Assembly: GCF_000499785.1 (NCBI RefSeq)
Contig: NZ_HG726020.1
Location: 1,412,732-1,476,731, forward strand
Direction: 5' to 3'
DNA length: 64,000 nt
From: Bacteroides neonati
GTDB lineage: Bacteria > Bacteroidota > Bacteroidia > Bacteroidales > Bacteroidaceae
Below, piece after piece: positions 34,994 to 44,082 of this stretch. Positions within the stretch are counted from its first letter, which is position 1; each line of letters begins with the position of its first letter. The notes beneath the pieces are model-generated. The model was not told the origin of the DNA. It was given only the letters and a program-made list of their open reading frames with translations, and made no database searches. The position numbers and the translations under genes were made by a program.

Positions 34994-37840
34994 ATGAAAA
35001 CAGATTTATTAGCCAGCCGACACATCGGCATCAATGAACACGACGCTGAGATCATGCTTAAGAAGATAGGCATGAGCAGTGTCGACGAATTAATCGAAAA
35101 GACCATCCCCGCCAACATCTTGTTGCCGGAGGCACTGCCACTGCCCGAACCCATGACGGAGTACGAGTACGGCCAACACATTGCCGCACTGGCAGCCAAG
35201 AACAAACTCTACACGACCTACATCGGTATGGGATGGTACAACACCATCGCTCCGGCTGTGATTGTGCGCAACGTGTTCGAGAATCCGGTGTGGTATACCT
35301 CTTACACGCCCTATCAGGCGGAAGTATCGCAAGGACGGCTCGAGGCACTGATGAACTTTCAGACAGCCATATCCGACCTCACGGCACTGCCACTAGCCAA
35401 CTGCTCACTACTCGACGAAGCCACTGCCGCAGCCGAGGCCGTATCGATGATGTTCGCACTACGCAGCCGTGCACAACAAAAGAGTGGTGCCAATGTGGTG
35501 CTGGTCGATGAAGAGATATTTCCCCAGACACTCGCCGTAATGACCACACGTGCCATACCGCAAGGCATTGAACTTCGTGTAGGAGACTACCGCGAGTTCG
35601 AATTTGCCCCCGACGTATTTGCCTGCTTGGTGCAATACCCCAATGCAAGCGGAAATGCAAACGACTACCGTGAACTCGCCGAAAGAGCCCATGCAGCCGA
35701 CTGCAAGATAGCCGTGGCCGCCGACATCCTAAGTTTGGTACTACTCGTTCCTCCGGGCGAGTGGGGAGCCGACATCGCCTTCGGAAGCACCCAACGATTG
35801 GGTATTCCCCTCTTCTACGGCGGCCCTTCGGCAGGATACTTTGCCACACGCGACGAGTTCAAACGCAACGTGCCCGGACGCATCATCGGCCTCTCACTCG
35901 ACAAGTACGGCAAGCGATGCTACCGCATGGCACTCCAAACCCGCGAGCAGCACATCAAACGCGAAAAAGCAACCTCCAACATCTGTACCGCACAGGCACT
36001 ATTGGCTACCATGGCAGGCTTCTATGCGGTGTATCACGGACAAGAGGGGCTCACCACCATCGCATCGCGTATTCACAGCATCGCCGCTTTTCTCGAAAGC
36101 AGCCTGATGAGACTCGGTTATACGCAACTCAACGACCAATACTTCGACACGCTCTGCTTTGCATTACCCGATAGCGTGTCGCCACAACAGATACGCACCA
36201 TCGCCCTGAGCAAAGAGGTGAACTTGCGCTACTTCGACAACGGACAGGTAGGTTTCAGTATTGACGAAACCACCGACCTGACTGCCGTCAACGTATTGCT
36301 CTCCATCTTCGCCATCGCTGCCGGAAGAGATTTCCAAAAAGTAGACGATGTGCCGCTGAAGAGCACCATCGAGGAGGGACTGAAGCGTCGGAGCGATTTC
36401 CTCACACACGAGGTATTCCAAAAGTATCACACCGAAACCGAACTAATGCGCTACATCAAGCGTCTCGACCGCAAAGACATTTCGCTGGCACAGTCGATGA
36501 TCTCACTCGGTTCGTGTACCATGAAGCTCAATGCAGCAGCCGAACTGTTGCCCCTGACGCTGCCCGGACTCGCCAACCTGCATCCGCTCGTACCCGAAGA
36601 TCAGGCCGAAGGGTATCGTGAAATGGTTAAGAACCTATGCGATGAGCTGAATATCATCACCGGATTTGCCGGTACGAGCCTGCAACCCAACTCGGGAGCC
36701 AGCGGCGAATATGCAGGCTTGCGAGTAATCCGCGCATACCTCGAAAGCATTGGCGAGGGACACCGTAGCAAGGTACTTATCCCGGCATCTGCACACGGAA
36801 CGAATCCGGCATCAGCTATTCAGGCAGGCTTTACCACCATTACCTGTGCTTGCGATGAGCAGGGCAATGTCGATATGCTCGACCTGCGTACCAAAGCCGA
36901 AGAGAACCGCGACGACCTGGCAGCACTGATGATTACCTACCCATCGACTCACGGCATCTTCGAAACGGAGATCGTAGAGATCTGTCGCATCATTCATGCC
37001 TGTGGCGCACAGGTGTACATGGACGGTGCCAACATGAACGCTCAAGTAGGATTGACCAACCCAGGATTTATCGGCGCCGATGTCTGCCACTTGAACCTGC
37101 ACAAGACGTTCTCCATCCCTCACGGTGGTGGCGGTCCCGGTGTAGGCCCGATCTGTGTGGCCGAACACCTGGTTCCGTTCCTACCCGGTCACTTCATCTT
37201 CGGAAACGATACCAACGCAGTATCTGCCGCTCCTTACGGAAGCGTAGGCGTGGCTACAATCACCTACGGGTACATCCGCATGATGGGTACCGAGGGATTG
37301 AGAAAGGCTACTCAAACGGCTATCCTGAGTGCCAACTATCTGGCAGCCTGCCTCAAAGACACCTACGGCATTGTGTATCGCGGTGCCAACGGCTGTGTAG
37401 GACACGAAATGATTCTGGAGTGCCGCAACGTATTTACCGAAACGGGTATCAGCGAGAACGATATCGCCAAGCGACTAATGGATTACGGATATCACGCACC
37501 GACCCTCTCCTTCCCCGTTCACGGTACGCTGATGATCGAACCTACCGAAAGCGAAAGCCTTGCCGAGCTAAACAACTTTGTCGATGTGATGCAAAACATC
37601 TGGGAGGAAATTCAAGAGGTGAAGAACGGACAGGCCGATAAGGAAGACAATGTATTGGTCAACGCTCCACATCCCGAATACGAGGTGGTAGCCAACGAAT
37701 GGAAGCATAGCTATCCGCGCGAAAAGGCGGCTTATCCAATTGAGAGTATACGCGAGAATAAGTTCTGGGTCAACGTAGCACGTATAGACAATACGCTGGG
37801 CGACCGGAAACTATTCACAACGCAATACGGCGAGCTGTAA
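34994..37840 (+). CDS. gcvP: Glycine dehydrogenase (decarboxylating), P protein
   Basis: A 948-residue single-chain P protein of the glycine cleavage system. It decarboxylates glycine on PLP and passes the aminomethyl group to lipoylated GcvH, which ties it to LipB at 23580. The N-terminal half has SRHIGINEHDAEIML and TPYQAEVSQGRLEALMNFQT; the C-terminal half has the PLP Lys in HLNLHKTFSIPHGGGGPG (about residue 702). The length is normal for a fused P1/P2 form. Start 34994 (MKTDLLASRHI) is preferred to 34961. gcvT and gcvH are not in the window. Confidence 0.97.
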   Translation: MKTDLLASRHIGINEHDAEIMLKKIGMSSVDELIEKTIPANILLPEALPLPEPMTEYEYGQHIAALAAKNKLYTTYIGMGWYNTIAPAVIVRNVFENPVWYTSYTPYQAEVSQGRLEALMNFQTAISDLTALPLANCSLLDEATAAAEAVSMMFALRSRAQQKSGANVVLVDEEIFPQTLAVMTTRAIPQGIELRVGDYREFEFAPDVFACLVQYPNASGNANDYRELAERAHAADCKIAVAADILSLVLLVPPGEWGADIAFGSTQRLGIPLFYGGPSAGYFATRDEFKRNVPGRIIGLSLDKYGKRCYRMALQTREQHIKREKATSNICTAQALLATMAGFYAVYHGQEGLTTIASRIHSIAAFLESSLMRLGYTQLNDQYFDTLCFALPDSVSPQQIRTIALSKEVNLRYFDNGQVGFSIDETTDLTAVNVLLSIFAIAAGRDFQKVDDVPLKSTIEEGLKRRSDFLTHEVFQKYHTETELMRYIKRLDRKDISLAQSMISLGSCTMKLNAAAELLPLTLPGLANLHPLVPEDQAEGYREMVKNLCDELNIITGFAGTSLQPNSGASGEYAGLRVIRAYLESIGEGHRSKVLIPASAHGTNPASAIQAGFTTITCACDEQGNVDMLDLRTKAEENRDDLAALMITYPSTHGIFETEIVEICRIIHACGAQVYMDGANMNAQVGLTNPGFIGADVCHLNLHKTFSIPHGGGGPGVGPICVAEHLVPFLPGHFIFGNDTNAVSAAPYGSVGVATITYGYIRMMGTEGLRKATQTAILSANYLAACLKDTYGIVYRGANGCVGHEMILECRNVFTETGISENDIAKRLMDYGYHAPTLSFPVHGTLMIEPTESESLAELNNFVDVMQNIWEEIQEVKNGQADKEDNVLVNAPHPEYEVVANEWKHSYPREKAAYPIESIRENKFWVNVARIDNTLGDRKLFTTQYGEL

Positions 37841-37958
37841 GAAACAGGCTCTAAAAGGTTAGCACCATTCCTTACACTTTGTTGGAAAGTGCCTTACCGC
37901 ACATTGTAGCATAGAGTAGATAAACAGCATGTAGTAAAAAACGTGCTTACTGTTTGAA

Positions 37959-38000
37959 AAAAAGCTGGCGGCGTTTTAATAAAACGCCGCCAGCTTTTTT
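37959..38000 (+). terminator. Intrinsic terminator after gcvP
   Basis: Perfect stem AAAGCTGGCGGCGTTTT / AAAACGCCGCCAGCTTT, 3-base loop and a T6 tail. About 120 bases after the gcvP stop. Confidence 0.92.
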
Positions 38001-38006
38001 ATTTTT

Positions 38007-38043
38007 CCCGCGAGCTTTTTCAAAAAGACGGCGGGCTTTTTTT
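38007..38043. terminator. Second hairpin in the gcvP/nitroreductase gap
   Basis: CCCGC and GCGGG enclose CTTTTT-C-AAAAAG with a small internal loop, followed by CTTTTTTT on the plus strand. Possibly a backup terminator for gcvP; it can also slow leftward transcripts from the nitroreductase gene. Confidence 0.55.
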
Positions 38044-38075
38044 GGGGATATTTGGATAATAAAATATCTCTGTCC

Positions 38076-38642
38076 CTACTCTGCCACAATCGTAACGGTT
38101 CCAGCCTTTACCACCTTCTCTTTCAGTGATACTCCCGGTGCAGCATAGCCCAATGCCACGCAGCCATACACCTGATGCCCTTCGGGCACTCCCAACGAAG
38201 TGAGCAGGGCGCGCACTTCGGGGTCGTTGCAGGTCGTTCCCAACTGATTGATCCAGCACGAAGCAATGCCGAGCGACTGTGCCGCCAGAAACATATTCTC
38301 GATGGCACAGGCACAATCCATGCCCGCCCACCACTGTGTCGGTTCGTTCGATACGATCACCAACGTAGGTGCGTGGTAGTAGCAGCAGTACGTCGAACTC
38401 GCTCCGCGCTCCTGCAACCGAGGGTCGCTGCTTTTGGCAAAAGCGCCTTTGATGCGGTTGTTAAGTTCGGTCAAGGTTTCGGTACGCTGAATGGCAGTGA
38501 AGTGCCACGTCTCATAATGCATCCCGCTGGGGGCATAGGTCGCTGCTTCGAGTATCGCTTGCAGATCGCCAAGAGGTACTTGGCGGTTGTCGTAAGCACG
38601 CACACTGCGGCGTGCTTTGATGGTTTCTAATACGTTGTTCAT
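38076..38642 (-). CDS. Nitroreductase-family protein
   Basis: A 188-residue FMN-dependent nitroreductase-like protein. N-terminal IKARRSVRAYDNRQVP supplies the FMN phosphate contacts, and YAPSGMHYETWHF supplies the conserved PSG region. GIASCWINQLG and YGCVALGYAAPG near the C-terminus also fit. It would reduce quinones or nitro compounds using NAD(P)H; no substrate can be named. It is the last of three leftward genes starting with the YigZ gene. Confidence 0.93.
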   Translation of the reverse strand: MNNVLETIKARRSVRAYDNRQVPLGDLQAILEAATYAPSGMHYETWHFTAIQRTETLTELNNRIKGAFAKSSDPRLQERGASSTYCCYYHAPTLVIVSNEPTQWWAGMDCACAIENMFLAAQSLGIASCWINQLGTTCNDPEVRALLTSLGVPEGHQVYGCVALGYAAPGVSLKEKVVKAGTVTIVAE

Positions 38643-38706
38643 CGTTGCTGTCAGTATAAATATTGTTCGTTGCGCGGGCTTCGCGAGGGGGAGGTAGCGT
38701 CGGATG

Positions 38707-39825
38707 CTACCGCTTCACCAAGCCGATCTTTGCATTGAGTTTGAAGTAATACACTCCGTTTTCTTTCTCCAGAAAGCCGTATTTGTCTTTCTCGACCGAA
38801 CCTTTTTCGAAGCGACTGTTAAAGAAGAGGAACTCCTCGAACACCTCTTTCTGAGACTTATGGTAGCAAAGTACCTCGCCGCTTCCGTCGACCAGCAAGA
38901 GACCCTCGACAGCCGAGTCGGTTCCGTTGTATATTTTGGCGGGGCGCATACCCAACACCAAGGTCATCAGGAACTGCTTCATCTTAAACTCGTAGAAGCC
39001 ATGCTTCTCGATCAACTCCTCCTTAATCTTGAGCGGGTTGGTTTCGCGCATCAGCTTGGTCAACTCACTCACCCGCGAGATGCCTTCGATGTGCATCGTG
39101 CGCACCATTTCGGCTAGCAGGCGGGGGAAGTGAAGATCCATCATCAGGAGGTTGCTACGAAACACGCGGTCGGCCACGTCGGCATACTTCAATACACCGC
39201 CCAACCGTTCGATCATCAGCATGCGATCTACCACCTCGGTGGGCGATTCGGGCAAGGCATTGATCTTGTTCACCGTCGGGGTGGCAAACTTAATACCCGT
39301 TTGCTCAAACTTCAGGTTGGCAGTTCGTCCGCCATCGAGCAGCGGATTCATGGTACTGAGCCGTGAACGCACGCTAAAGCCAGCCAGCGGAGCGTCGGGA
39401 TGCCAAAAGGCGATAGACAGGTCGGTACGGTCTTCGGTTTTGGCTTCGAGATCAAAGATGGCGGCAGCATCGAGAAACTCCTCTACCCCATCGGGGGAGG
39501 TCACTTCATCGTCAGCCGAAGACTTGATTGCCTCCAACACCAGACGCGCCACTTCGGCAAAATCTTCACGGGGCAAGCTCTGGGTCAGCACCGGTGCACC
39601 GGATTGCACCTTTTCTTTTAGTTCGGTTTCCATACGAATCGTCTCTCCTTCTATGTAGTAGCGACGGGTACCGTTGTGCTCCTCGCGCTGAATCATGGCG
39701 ATGGGCCATACGTTGTCTTCGTTGCGTTTAGCCTGAGGAGTACCGTGAGCGACTTTGCCGTCGGCCAACAGACGGAAAAAGGTATAGAGTTCGCTCCACT
39801 CTCTTTTAGTTGCTTGAAATGCCAT
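38707..39825 (-). CDS. HpaII-like restriction endonuclease homologue, no methylase nearby
   Basis: A 372-residue protein beginning with KREWSELYTFFRLLADG, the N-terminal signature I recall for the HpaII restriction endonuclease family (CCGG cutters). A core segment GFSVRSRLSTMNPLLDGGR (residues 149-167) resembles the family's 'GFSIKS-LG...TLLN' nuclease motif. At the place of the expected catalytic Lys stands Arg153; the candidate acidic residue is Asp135 (TDLSIAF). No cytosine methyltransferase is encoded in this window. The gene is 11 bases after YigZ and in a housekeeping setting. Start 39825 is chosen by similarity to the family; the frame is open further upstream only as antisense to YigZ. 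The nuclease may be inactive; family assignment is from memory. Confidence 0.68.
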   Translation of the reverse strand: MAFQATKREWSELYTFFRLLADGKVAHGTPQAKRNEDNVWPIAMIQREEHNGTRRYYIEGETIRMETELKEKVQSGAPVLTQSLPREDFAEVARLVLEAIKSSADDEVTSPDGVEEFLDAAAIFDLEAKTEDRTDLSIAFWHPDAPLAGFSVRSRLSTMNPLLDGGRTANLKFEQTGIKFATPTVNKINALPESPTEVVDRMLMIERLGGVLKYADVADRVFRSNLLMMDLHFPRLLAEMVRTMHIEGISRVSELTKLMRETNPLKIKEELIEKHGFYEFKMKQFLMTLVLGMRPAKIYNGTDSAVEGLLLVDGSGEVLCYHKSQKEVFEEFLFFNSRFEKGSVEKDKYGFLEKENGVYYFKLNAKIGLVKR

Positions 39826-39836
39826 ATATTGCTTTT

Positions 39837-40445
39837 TTAGTTTTGTTCGGGGATTCGTGCCGTCTCCACCTTTTCGAGCCGTGCACGCAGGCGGTTCATC
39901 ATCGATTGGCGGATTCGGAGGGTCATGCTGCAATCCATGTCGTAAGATTGGGCAACGATCTCGGGTTCTTCCTCTTTGACAATGCGCATGACATCGTTCA
40001 TAAAGGGATATTCGAAGAGAACGGTCACCTCTTCGTCGACCGTCTTTTCGATGACCGTACAAGTAGCGATCACCTCCGCAGCAGCAGCTTTGTAGGCCAC
40101 AATGAGTCCGCCCGTACCCAATTTAATGCCGCCAAAGTAGCGCACCACGATGATGAGTATGTCGGTGAGGTTGTTCGAGTTGATCTGTCCCAAAATGGGC
40201 TTTCCGGCCGTTCCGGAGGGTTCGCCGTTGTCGTTAGCGCGAAAGTTGGTACGCTCGTGCCCCAACATATAGGCATAACACACGTGGCGTGCATCGTAAT
40301 ATTTCTTCTGAGCCGCATCGATGTGAGTCTTTATCTCGTCGAGGTTGCCAACGGGATAAGCGAGTGCGATGAATTTGCTTCGCTTTTCGGTAAACAGCGC
40401 CTCGGATGGCTCAAGGATGGTTTGGTAAGTATCTTCAGCAGTCAT
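39837..40445 (-). CDS. YigZ/IMPACT-family protein
   Basis: A 202-residue protein of the UPF0029/IMPACT family. The diagnostic stretch is ANDNGEPSGTAGKPILGQI, preceded by ARHVCYAYMLG and followed by VVRYFGGIKLGTGGLIVAYK. The C-terminal ferredoxin-like DUF1949 domain is visible (about residues 130-195). The family is thought to act on translation or nucleic acids; the activity is not established. Its promoter -7 box sits only 4 bases before the ATG. It heads a three-gene operon with the HpaII-like gene. Confidence 0.93.
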   Translation of the reverse strand: MTAEDTYQTILEPSEALFTEKRSKFIALAYPVGNLDEIKTHIDAAQKKYYDARHVCYAYMLGHERTNFRANDNGEPSGTAGKPILGQINSNNLTDILIIVVRYFGGIKLGTGGLIVAYKAAAAEVIATCTVIEKTVDEEVTVLFEYPFMNDVMRIVKEEEPEIVAQSYDMDCSMTLRIRQSMMNRLRARLEKVETARIPEQN

Positions 40446-40449
40446 GGTG

Positions 40450-40457
40450 CAAAGATA
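40450..40457 (-). promoter_or_regulatory. Promoter -7 box abutting the YigZ start codon
   Basis: TATCTTTG on the minus strand, perfect TAnnTTTG, with 4 bases between it and the ATG, so transcription would start at or within the first codons. Confidence 0.6.
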
Positions 40458-40478
40458 CTTAATTCGTCACAGAGTACA

Positions 40479-40533
40479 CACGGGGCATCGTGTTTTTTAA
40501 CCTCTTGCAAGGAAAAAAGCACGATGCCCCGTG
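40479..40533. repeat. Long inverted repeat (hairpin) between YigZ and DUF1015
   Basis: CACGGGGCATCGTG and its exact complement, 14 bases each, enclose 27 bases. It lies upstream of the YigZ promoter, on the leftward path of DUF1015 transcripts. It may help end transcription. Confidence 0.55.
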
Positions 40534-40543
40534 GTTTGTCAAA

Positions 40544-40578
40544 GAGGGCGGAAGATTGATCATCCTCCGCCCTCTTTT
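40544..40578 (-). terminator. Terminator of the serC-serA-DUF1015 operon
   Basis: Stem GAGGGCGGA/TCCGCCCTC extended by GAT/ATC with one mismatch, 25 bases after the DUF1015 stop. The T tail is longer on the plus strand (TTTT) than on the minus strand (TTT), so it is not a perfect intrinsic terminator for the leftward operon. Confidence 0.6.
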
Positions 40579-40602
40579 GTGTGGTTTATGGTGAGAAGCA
40601 CC

Positions 40603-41850
40603 TTAGTCGAGCTTGTGAATAACTAGCCCCGAACGCAGTTTGGGTTCAAACCAAGTGGTTTTAGGAGGCATGATGTTGCCCGTATCGGCAATATCCATCA
40701 ACTGCTTCATCGAAACAGGATAGAGAGCCAAGGCCACTTTCATTTCGCCGCTGTCGACACGCTTGCTCAGTTCGCCCAGTCCTCGAATACCGCCAACGAA
40801 GTCGATACGCTTGTCCGAGCGCAGGTCTTTGATGCCGAGTATCTCATCGAGAATGAGGTTGGAGGAGATGGTTACGTCGAGCACACCGATGGGGTCGTGA
40901 TCGTTGTACGTCCCCTCGCGGGCGGTGAGGCTGTACCAGGTTCCGCCCAGATAGAGAGCGAAGTTATGCAGGCCGGCGGGATGATATACTCCCGCACCTT
41001 TCTTCTCTACAACGAAATTCTTTTCGAGAGCGGCCAGAAACGCTTCGGGGCTGAGCCCGTTGAGGTCTTTGACCACGCGGTTGTAATCGATAATCGTCAA
41101 CTGATTGGCGGGGAAGCAGACGGCCATAAAGTAGTTGTACTCTTCGGTTCCGTTGTGAGCCGGATTTTGTGCGGCTTTCTCGGCTCCCACCAATGCGGCG
41201 GCTGCGCTACGGTGATGCCCGTCGGCAATATACAGGGCGGGCATGGCGGCAAACTGCGCAGTGATTTGAGCGATGTCTTCGGCAGCATCGATCATCCAGA
41301 AGCTGTGTCCGAATCCATCACCGGAGGCGATGAAATCGTATACGGGCGGTTGGGTGGTGTACTTACGGATCAGCGCATCGAGCACCTCGTTGTCGGGATA
41401 GGCAAAGAATACGGGTTCGATGTTGGCGTTATTCACGCGTACATGCTTCATGCGGTCTTCCTCTTTATCGCGACGAGTGAGCTCGTGTTTCTTTATCACA
41501 CCGTTCATATAGTCGGGCACATAGGCACCTACCACGAGTCCGTATTGCGTCTTTCCGTTCATGGTCTGAGCATATACGTAATAGTTCTCGGCAGTGTCTT
41601 GCACCAACCACCCCTTGTCCTGAAAGGCTTGAAAGTTTTCGGCAGCTTTGAGGTAGACCTTCTCGTCGTGCTCATCGGTGCCTACGGGGAAGTCAATCTC
41701 GGGTTTGATGATGTGATAGAGCGATTTCTCGTTTCCGGCAGCTTCGGCACGCGCCTCTTCTGAGTTGAGCACGTCGTAAGGGCGCGATGCAACTTGTTCT
41801 ACCAGTTCTTGCGGCGGGCGAATGCCTTTAAAAGGTTTGATTACAGCCAT
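40603..41850 (-). CDS. DUF1015 family protein
   Basis: A 415-residue protein of the DUF1015 family (KPFKGIRPPQELVEQVASRPYDVLNSEE at the N-terminus, YIADGHHRSAAAALV in the middle). The DGHHR motif resembles the ParB/Sulfiredoxin-like kinase superfamily, and an archaeal ADP-dependent serine kinase (SerK) belongs to a related ParB fold. That fits the position after serA and serC, but a serine-related activity is inference. It is the last gene of the serine operon. Confidence 0.9.
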   Translation of the reverse strand: MAVIKPFKGIRPPQELVEQVASRPYDVLNSEEARAEAAGNEKSLYHIIKPEIDFPVGTDEHDEKVYLKAAENFQAFQDKGWLVQDTAENYYVYAQTMNGKTQYGLVVGAYVPDYMNGVIKKHELTRRDKEEDRMKHVRVNNANIEPVFFAYPDNEVLDALIRKYTTQPPVYDFIASGDGFGHSFWMIDAAEDIAQITAQFAAMPALYIADGHHRSAAAALVGAEKAAQNPAHNGTEEYNYFMAVCFPANQLTIIDYNRVVKDLNGLSPEAFLAALEKNFVVEKKGAGVYHPAGLHNFALYLGGTWYSLTAREGTYNDHDPIGVLDVTISSNLILDEILGIKDLRSDKRIDFVGGIRGLGELSKRVDSGEMKVALALYPVSMKQLMDIADTGNIMPPKTTWFEPKLRSGLVIHKLD

Positions 41851-41867
41851 AGAGTAAGAGATGTTTA

Positions 41868-42077
41868 TTAGATGTTACAAGGTTTATTTTTGCGCATAAA
41901 GTACCACACTCCCAAAGCGACGCCACCGAGAATCAGCGTTCCCGCAACTCCAATGCAAAGCCCTTGTAAGAAATCGGACAAAGACAAATGAAGGAGGGTA
42001 CTCACAAACAAGACAGCAATCCCTAGCATAAAATCTACGATTAGCATCACATATAGGAGAGGGAATTTATTACGCAT
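41868..42077 (-). CDS. Small two-helix membrane protein
   Basis: A 69-residue protein with two clear hydrophobic helices (about residues 7-29 and 36-60) and a basic C-terminus, MRKNKPCNI. It starts 7 bases after the serA stop and precedes DUF1015, so it is cotranscribed. I do not recognise a family. Its presence inside a biosynthetic operon is odd. Confidence 0.75.
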   Translation of the reverse strand: MRNKFPLLYVMLIVDFMLGIAVLFVSTLLHLSLSDFLQGLCIGVAGTLILGGVALGVWYFMRKNKPCNI

Positions 42078-42084
42078 ATTTCTT

Positions 42085-43005
42085 TCATTTATTGACTCTG
42101 AACTTCTCGCAACCGTCTTTGAAGAAGCCTACAATCTGTGTGGCTGCAGCAATACCGGCATTGATATTAGCCTCGGCAGTCTGTGCACCCATCTTCTTGG
42201 GTGTAGAGAAGTAGCGGCCGGCAAAGAGTTCGGTGAACTTATCGTTGGCGGCAGGCATGATATCGGTCAGGTATTTAAAGTCTGGACGATCTTCCATCAG
42301 CTTAATCAATTCGTCTTCGTTGATTACCTCTTTGCGAGCCGTGTTCACCAACATAGCACCTTTGGGCATTTGCTTGAGCAGCGCGTAATTGATCGACTTT
42401 TTCGTTTCGGGTGTTGCCGGGATGTGCAGCGACACCACATCGCAGGTTTGGTACAGTTCATCGGCCGAGGTCAAGGCTTTAACTCCGTCTTTCTCGATCA
42501 CATCGGCGGGGCAAAAGGCATCGTAAGCGTAGATCTCCATGCCAAAACCTTTGGCAATGCGGGCTACGTTGCGGCCTACGTTTCCGTAGGCATGGATACC
42601 AAGTTTCTTGCCCATCAGCTCCGTGCCCGATGTTCCGTTGAAGAAGTTACGGGCGGCATACACCATCATGCCCAATGCCAATTCGGCTACGGCATTGGAG
42701 TTCTGTCCGGGTGTGTTCATCACGCATACACCGTGTGCAGTGGCGGCTTCGAGGTCTACGTTGTCGTATCCGGCTCCGGCACGCACTACGATTTTGAGCT
42801 CTTTGGCGGCATCGAGTACCTGTGCATCGATGATGTCGCTACGGATGATGATGGCGTTAGCATCTTTGACCGCATCGAGCAATTGCGCCTTTTCGGTGTA
42901 TTTTTCGAGCAGCGCGAGTTCGTATCCGGCTGCTTCTATCTCTTTGCGAATTCCGTCTACGGCTACTTTGGCAAACGGTTTATCAGTGGCAATAAGTACT
43001 TTCAT
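42085..43005 (-). CDS. serA: D-3-phosphoglycerate dehydrogenase (short form)
   Basis: A 306-residue D-isomer 2-hydroxyacid dehydrogenase. The NAD-binding site is GKKLGIHAYGNVGRNVARIA; catalytic residues appear in VVRAGAGYDNVD (Arg), in VNTARKEVINEDEL and in the C-terminal region where the His/Glu pair should lie. It lacks the C-terminal ACT domain found in long SerA enzymes, so serine feedback through that domain is absent. It oxidises 3-phosphoglycerate to 3-phosphohydroxypyruvate, the substrate of SerC encoded directly upstream (3 bases apart). Confidence 0.92.
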   Translation of the reverse strand: MKVLIATDKPFAKVAVDGIRKEIEAAGYELALLEKYTEKAQLLDAVKDANAIIIRSDIIDAQVLDAAKELKIVVRAGAGYDNVDLEAATAHGVCVMNTPGQNSNAVAELALGMMVYAARNFFNGTSGTELMGKKLGIHAYGNVGRNVARIAKGFGMEIYAYDAFCPADVIEKDGVKALTSADELYQTCDVVSLHIPATPETKKSINYALLKQMPKGAMLVNTARKEVINEDELIKLMEDRPDFKYLTDIMPAANDKFTELFAGRYFSTPKKMGAQTAEANINAGIAAATQIVGFFKDGCEKFRVNK

Positions 43006-43008
43006 GGC

Positions 43009-44082
43009 TTAGTTGGTGTGTAGTTTCTCAAATTCTTGCATGCAGTCGACCAATGCTTGTACGCTCTCTTTCGGCATAGCGTTGTAACAAGAGGCGCGGA
43101 AACCACCTACCGAGCGATGACCCTTGATGCCGTCCATACCTTTCGACTGGGCAAATTTCAAGAAGTCGGCCTCGAGAGCTTCGTATCCGGGAGCCATCAC
43201 GAAGCAGATATTCATGCGCGAACGATCTTCGACCACAGCTGTTCCAACGAACACCTTGTTGCGGTCGATCTCGCCGTAAAGCAAATCGGCCTTCTCGATG
43301 GCACGACGCTCCATCTCCTTCACACCGCCTTGCGCCTTGATCCAGCGCAGTGTTTGCATGGCTGCATAGATAGGCAGTACGGGAGGGGTGTTGAACATCG
43401 ATCCTTCTTTGATGTGAGTGCGGTAATCGAGCATCGTGGGTATGTAGCGTGATACTTTGCCCAAGGCATCGTCTTTGACAATGACGAAGGTAACTCCGGC
43501 AGGTGCGAGGTTCTTCTGTGCACCGCCATAGATACAAGCGTATTTGGAAACGTCGATAGGACGTGAGAAAATATCGGATGACATATCGGCTATCAACGGA
43601 ACGGGCGAAGAGATGTCTTCTTTCAACTCCGTACCGTAGATGGTATTGTTGGTAGTAATGTGAAAATAATCGGCATCAGCAGGAATCGTATATCCTTTGG
43701 GAATGTATGTGTAATTGGCTTCGGCCGAAGAGGCTACTTCGACTACTTCGCCAAAACCTTTGGCTTCTTTCTGTGCCTTCTTGGCCCAGACGCCGGTATT
43801 GAGGTAAGCTGCTTTTTTCTCAAGAAAGTTATAGGGAATCATGCAGAATTCGAGGCTGGCACCACCACCCAGGAAAATAACAGAATAACCTTCGGGAACG
43901 TTGAGCAACTCTTTGAACAGGGCCACAGCCTCGTCCATTACTGCCTGAAAATCTTTGCCACGGTGACTAACTTCTAAAACGGAGAGCCCGGAACCATTGA
44001 AATCTAAAATAGCCTTTGCTGTTTCTTCGATCACTTCGCGGGGAAGAATGGAGGGTCCTGCACTGAAATTATGCTTTTTCAT
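43009..44082 (-). CDS. serC: Phosphoserine aminotransferase
   Basis: A 357-residue PLP enzyme converting 3-phosphohydroxypyruvate and glutamate to phosphoserine. N-terminal [19 protein letters not shown] is diagnostic, the PLP Lys is in [16 protein letters not shown] (about residue 190), and [20 protein letters not shown] marks the C-terminus. It is the first gene of the operon serC-serA-small protein-DUF1015. Confidence 0.97.
   Translation of the reverse strand: MKKHNFSAGPSILPREVIEETAKAILDFNGSGLSVLEVSHRGKDFQAVMDEAVALFKELLNVPEGYSVIFLGGGASLEFCMIPYNFLEKKAAYLNTGVWAKKAQKEAKGFGEVVEVASSAEANYTYIPKGYTIPADADYFHITTNNTIYGTELKEDISSPVPLIADMSSDIFSRPIDVSKYACIYGGAQKNLAPAGVTFVIVKDDALGKVSRYIPTMLDYRTHIKEGSMFNTPPVLPIYAAMQTLRWIKAQGGVKEMERRAIEKADLLYGEIDRNKVFVGTAVVEDRSRMNICFVMAPGYEALEADFLKFAQSKGMDGIKGHRSVGGFRASCYNAMPKESVQALVDCMQEFEKLHTN

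Noticed and set aside
38007..38043. Mobile-element end or attachment site
   Set aside because: The hairpin-rich gap is explained by terminators; there is no target duplication or integrase, and the flanking genes are intact.
38707..39825. A complete restriction-modification system
   Set aside because: Only the nuclease-like gene is present; no methyltransferase motif was found in the window, so a full system cannot be claimed.
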